A stretch of DNA of 32,472 nucleotides from assembly GCA_903879915.1 (NCBI GenBank), contig CAIRNJ010000001.1, positions 1-32,472 of the forward strand, in the 5' to 3' direction. The position numbers were made by a program, and so were the translations under genes. Origin of the DNA: an uncultured Elusimicrobia bacterium. GTDB lineage: Bacteria > Elusimicrobiota > Elusimicrobia > Elusimicrobiales > UBA9959. Numbering within the stretch: position 1 is the stretch's first letter; each line of letters starts with the position of its first letter. The notes below the pieces were generated by a model. It made no database searches, was not told where the DNA came from, and worked only from the letters and a program-made list of their open reading frames with translations. Below, in pieces: positions 32,326-32,472 of the stretch.

Positions 32326-32472
32326 CTAGCGCGCCGCTTTCGCTTTTTTCGCCGCGGGCGTTTTTTTCTTCGCGGCCGCCGCTTTTTTCGAAGCCGGCGC
32401 AGGCTTGGCTTTCAGAGCGGCTTTCCCCCCGGCCGGCGGTTGCGCGGCCACCGGCGCCGGGGCGGGTGCGGG
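32326..32472 (-). CDS. C-terminal end of a Lys/Ala/Pro-rich protein (partial)
   Basis: The last 147 bases encode, on the minus strand, 48 residues ending at a TAG: PAPAPAPVAAQPPAGGKAAL, then clusters of KKAAAAKKK and AAKKAKAAR. The frame is open to the window edge, so the N-terminus lies outside. Such basic, low-complexity tails occur in histone H1-like proteins and as extensions of other bacterial proteins; the main domain is not visible. The tail is separated from exbB by only 13 bases and is probably cotranscribed with it. Confidence 0.65.
   Translation of the reverse strand, partial: PAPAPAPVAAQPPAGGKAALKAKPAPASKKAAAAKKKTPAAKKAKAAR

Noticed and set aside
1-32472. CRISPR arrays, tRNA or rRNA genes, complete insertion sequences
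   Set aside because: I saw no regularly spaced repeats, no tRNA-like cloverleaf or rRNA segments, and no transposase motifs in any credible frame.

Overview
The window is GC-rich bacterial DNA packed with nucleotide-sugar and surface-glycan genes. A TonB-ExbB-ExbD set indicates an outer membrane (Gram-negative cell plan). No rRNA or marker gene is present. The dense mix of dTDP-, GDP-, CDP- and CMP-sugar genes and the strong TATAAT boxes would fit a deep-branching lineage such as Elusimicrobiota, but that is a guess. Apart from two genes at the left end (a Wzx-type flippase and a class III aminotransferase, + strand), every gene from about 3.1 kb to the right edge is on the - strand, so transcription runs from high to low coordinates.

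Layout in transcription order: (1) 32.5-25.5 kb, a tight run: Lys/Ala/Pro-rich C-terminus of a cut-off gene, exbB, two exbD genes, tonB, a secreted unknown protein, rfbC, rfbA, rfbB and an RNase Z-like metallo-beta-lactamase protein. (2) A promoter near 25.4 kb, then two tandem Gmd paralogues, ManC, a 47-residue DUF5989-type membrane protein, a polyprenyl-phosphate-type GT2, a NeuB-SAF-cupin fusion, a HAD phosphatase, an acetolactate-synthase-like ThDP enzyme and an SDR. (3) 15.6-13.0 kb, a lower-GC segment: a methyltransferase-like protein without its SAM-binding loop, a radical SAM protein, a relic of a GT2 gene, and a Gmm-type Nudix hydrolase. (4) A promoter near 12.9 kb, then rfbF-rfbG-rfbH (CDP-glucose to CDP-4-keto-3,6-dideoxyglucose). 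(5) A promoter near 9.6 kb, then a pseudaminic acid operon in near-pathway order: pseB, pseC, SpsF-type cytidylyltransferase, PseG-GNAT fusion, pseI, aldo/keto reductase.

How the genes may work together: CMP-pseudaminic acid can be made almost completely from the last operon. The rfbFGH set plus the ThDP enzyme and SDR resembles the route to a branched 3,6-dideoxyhexose (yersiniose type), in which a ThDP enzyme adds a two-carbon unit to C4. The NeuB-SAF-cupin fusion beside a HAD phosphatase suggests a second, unassigned PEP-condensing pathway. Several partners are absent from the window: RfbD, a GDP-4-keto-6-deoxymannose reductase, the RfbH electron-donor reductase, a polymerase, and almost all glycosyltransferases. 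The strongest unexplained signals are three nearly identical palindromic promoters, the GT2 relic, the methyltransferase lacking its SAM loop, a 7-bp tandem repeat inside rfbB, and the NeuB-cupin/HAD/ThDP module.
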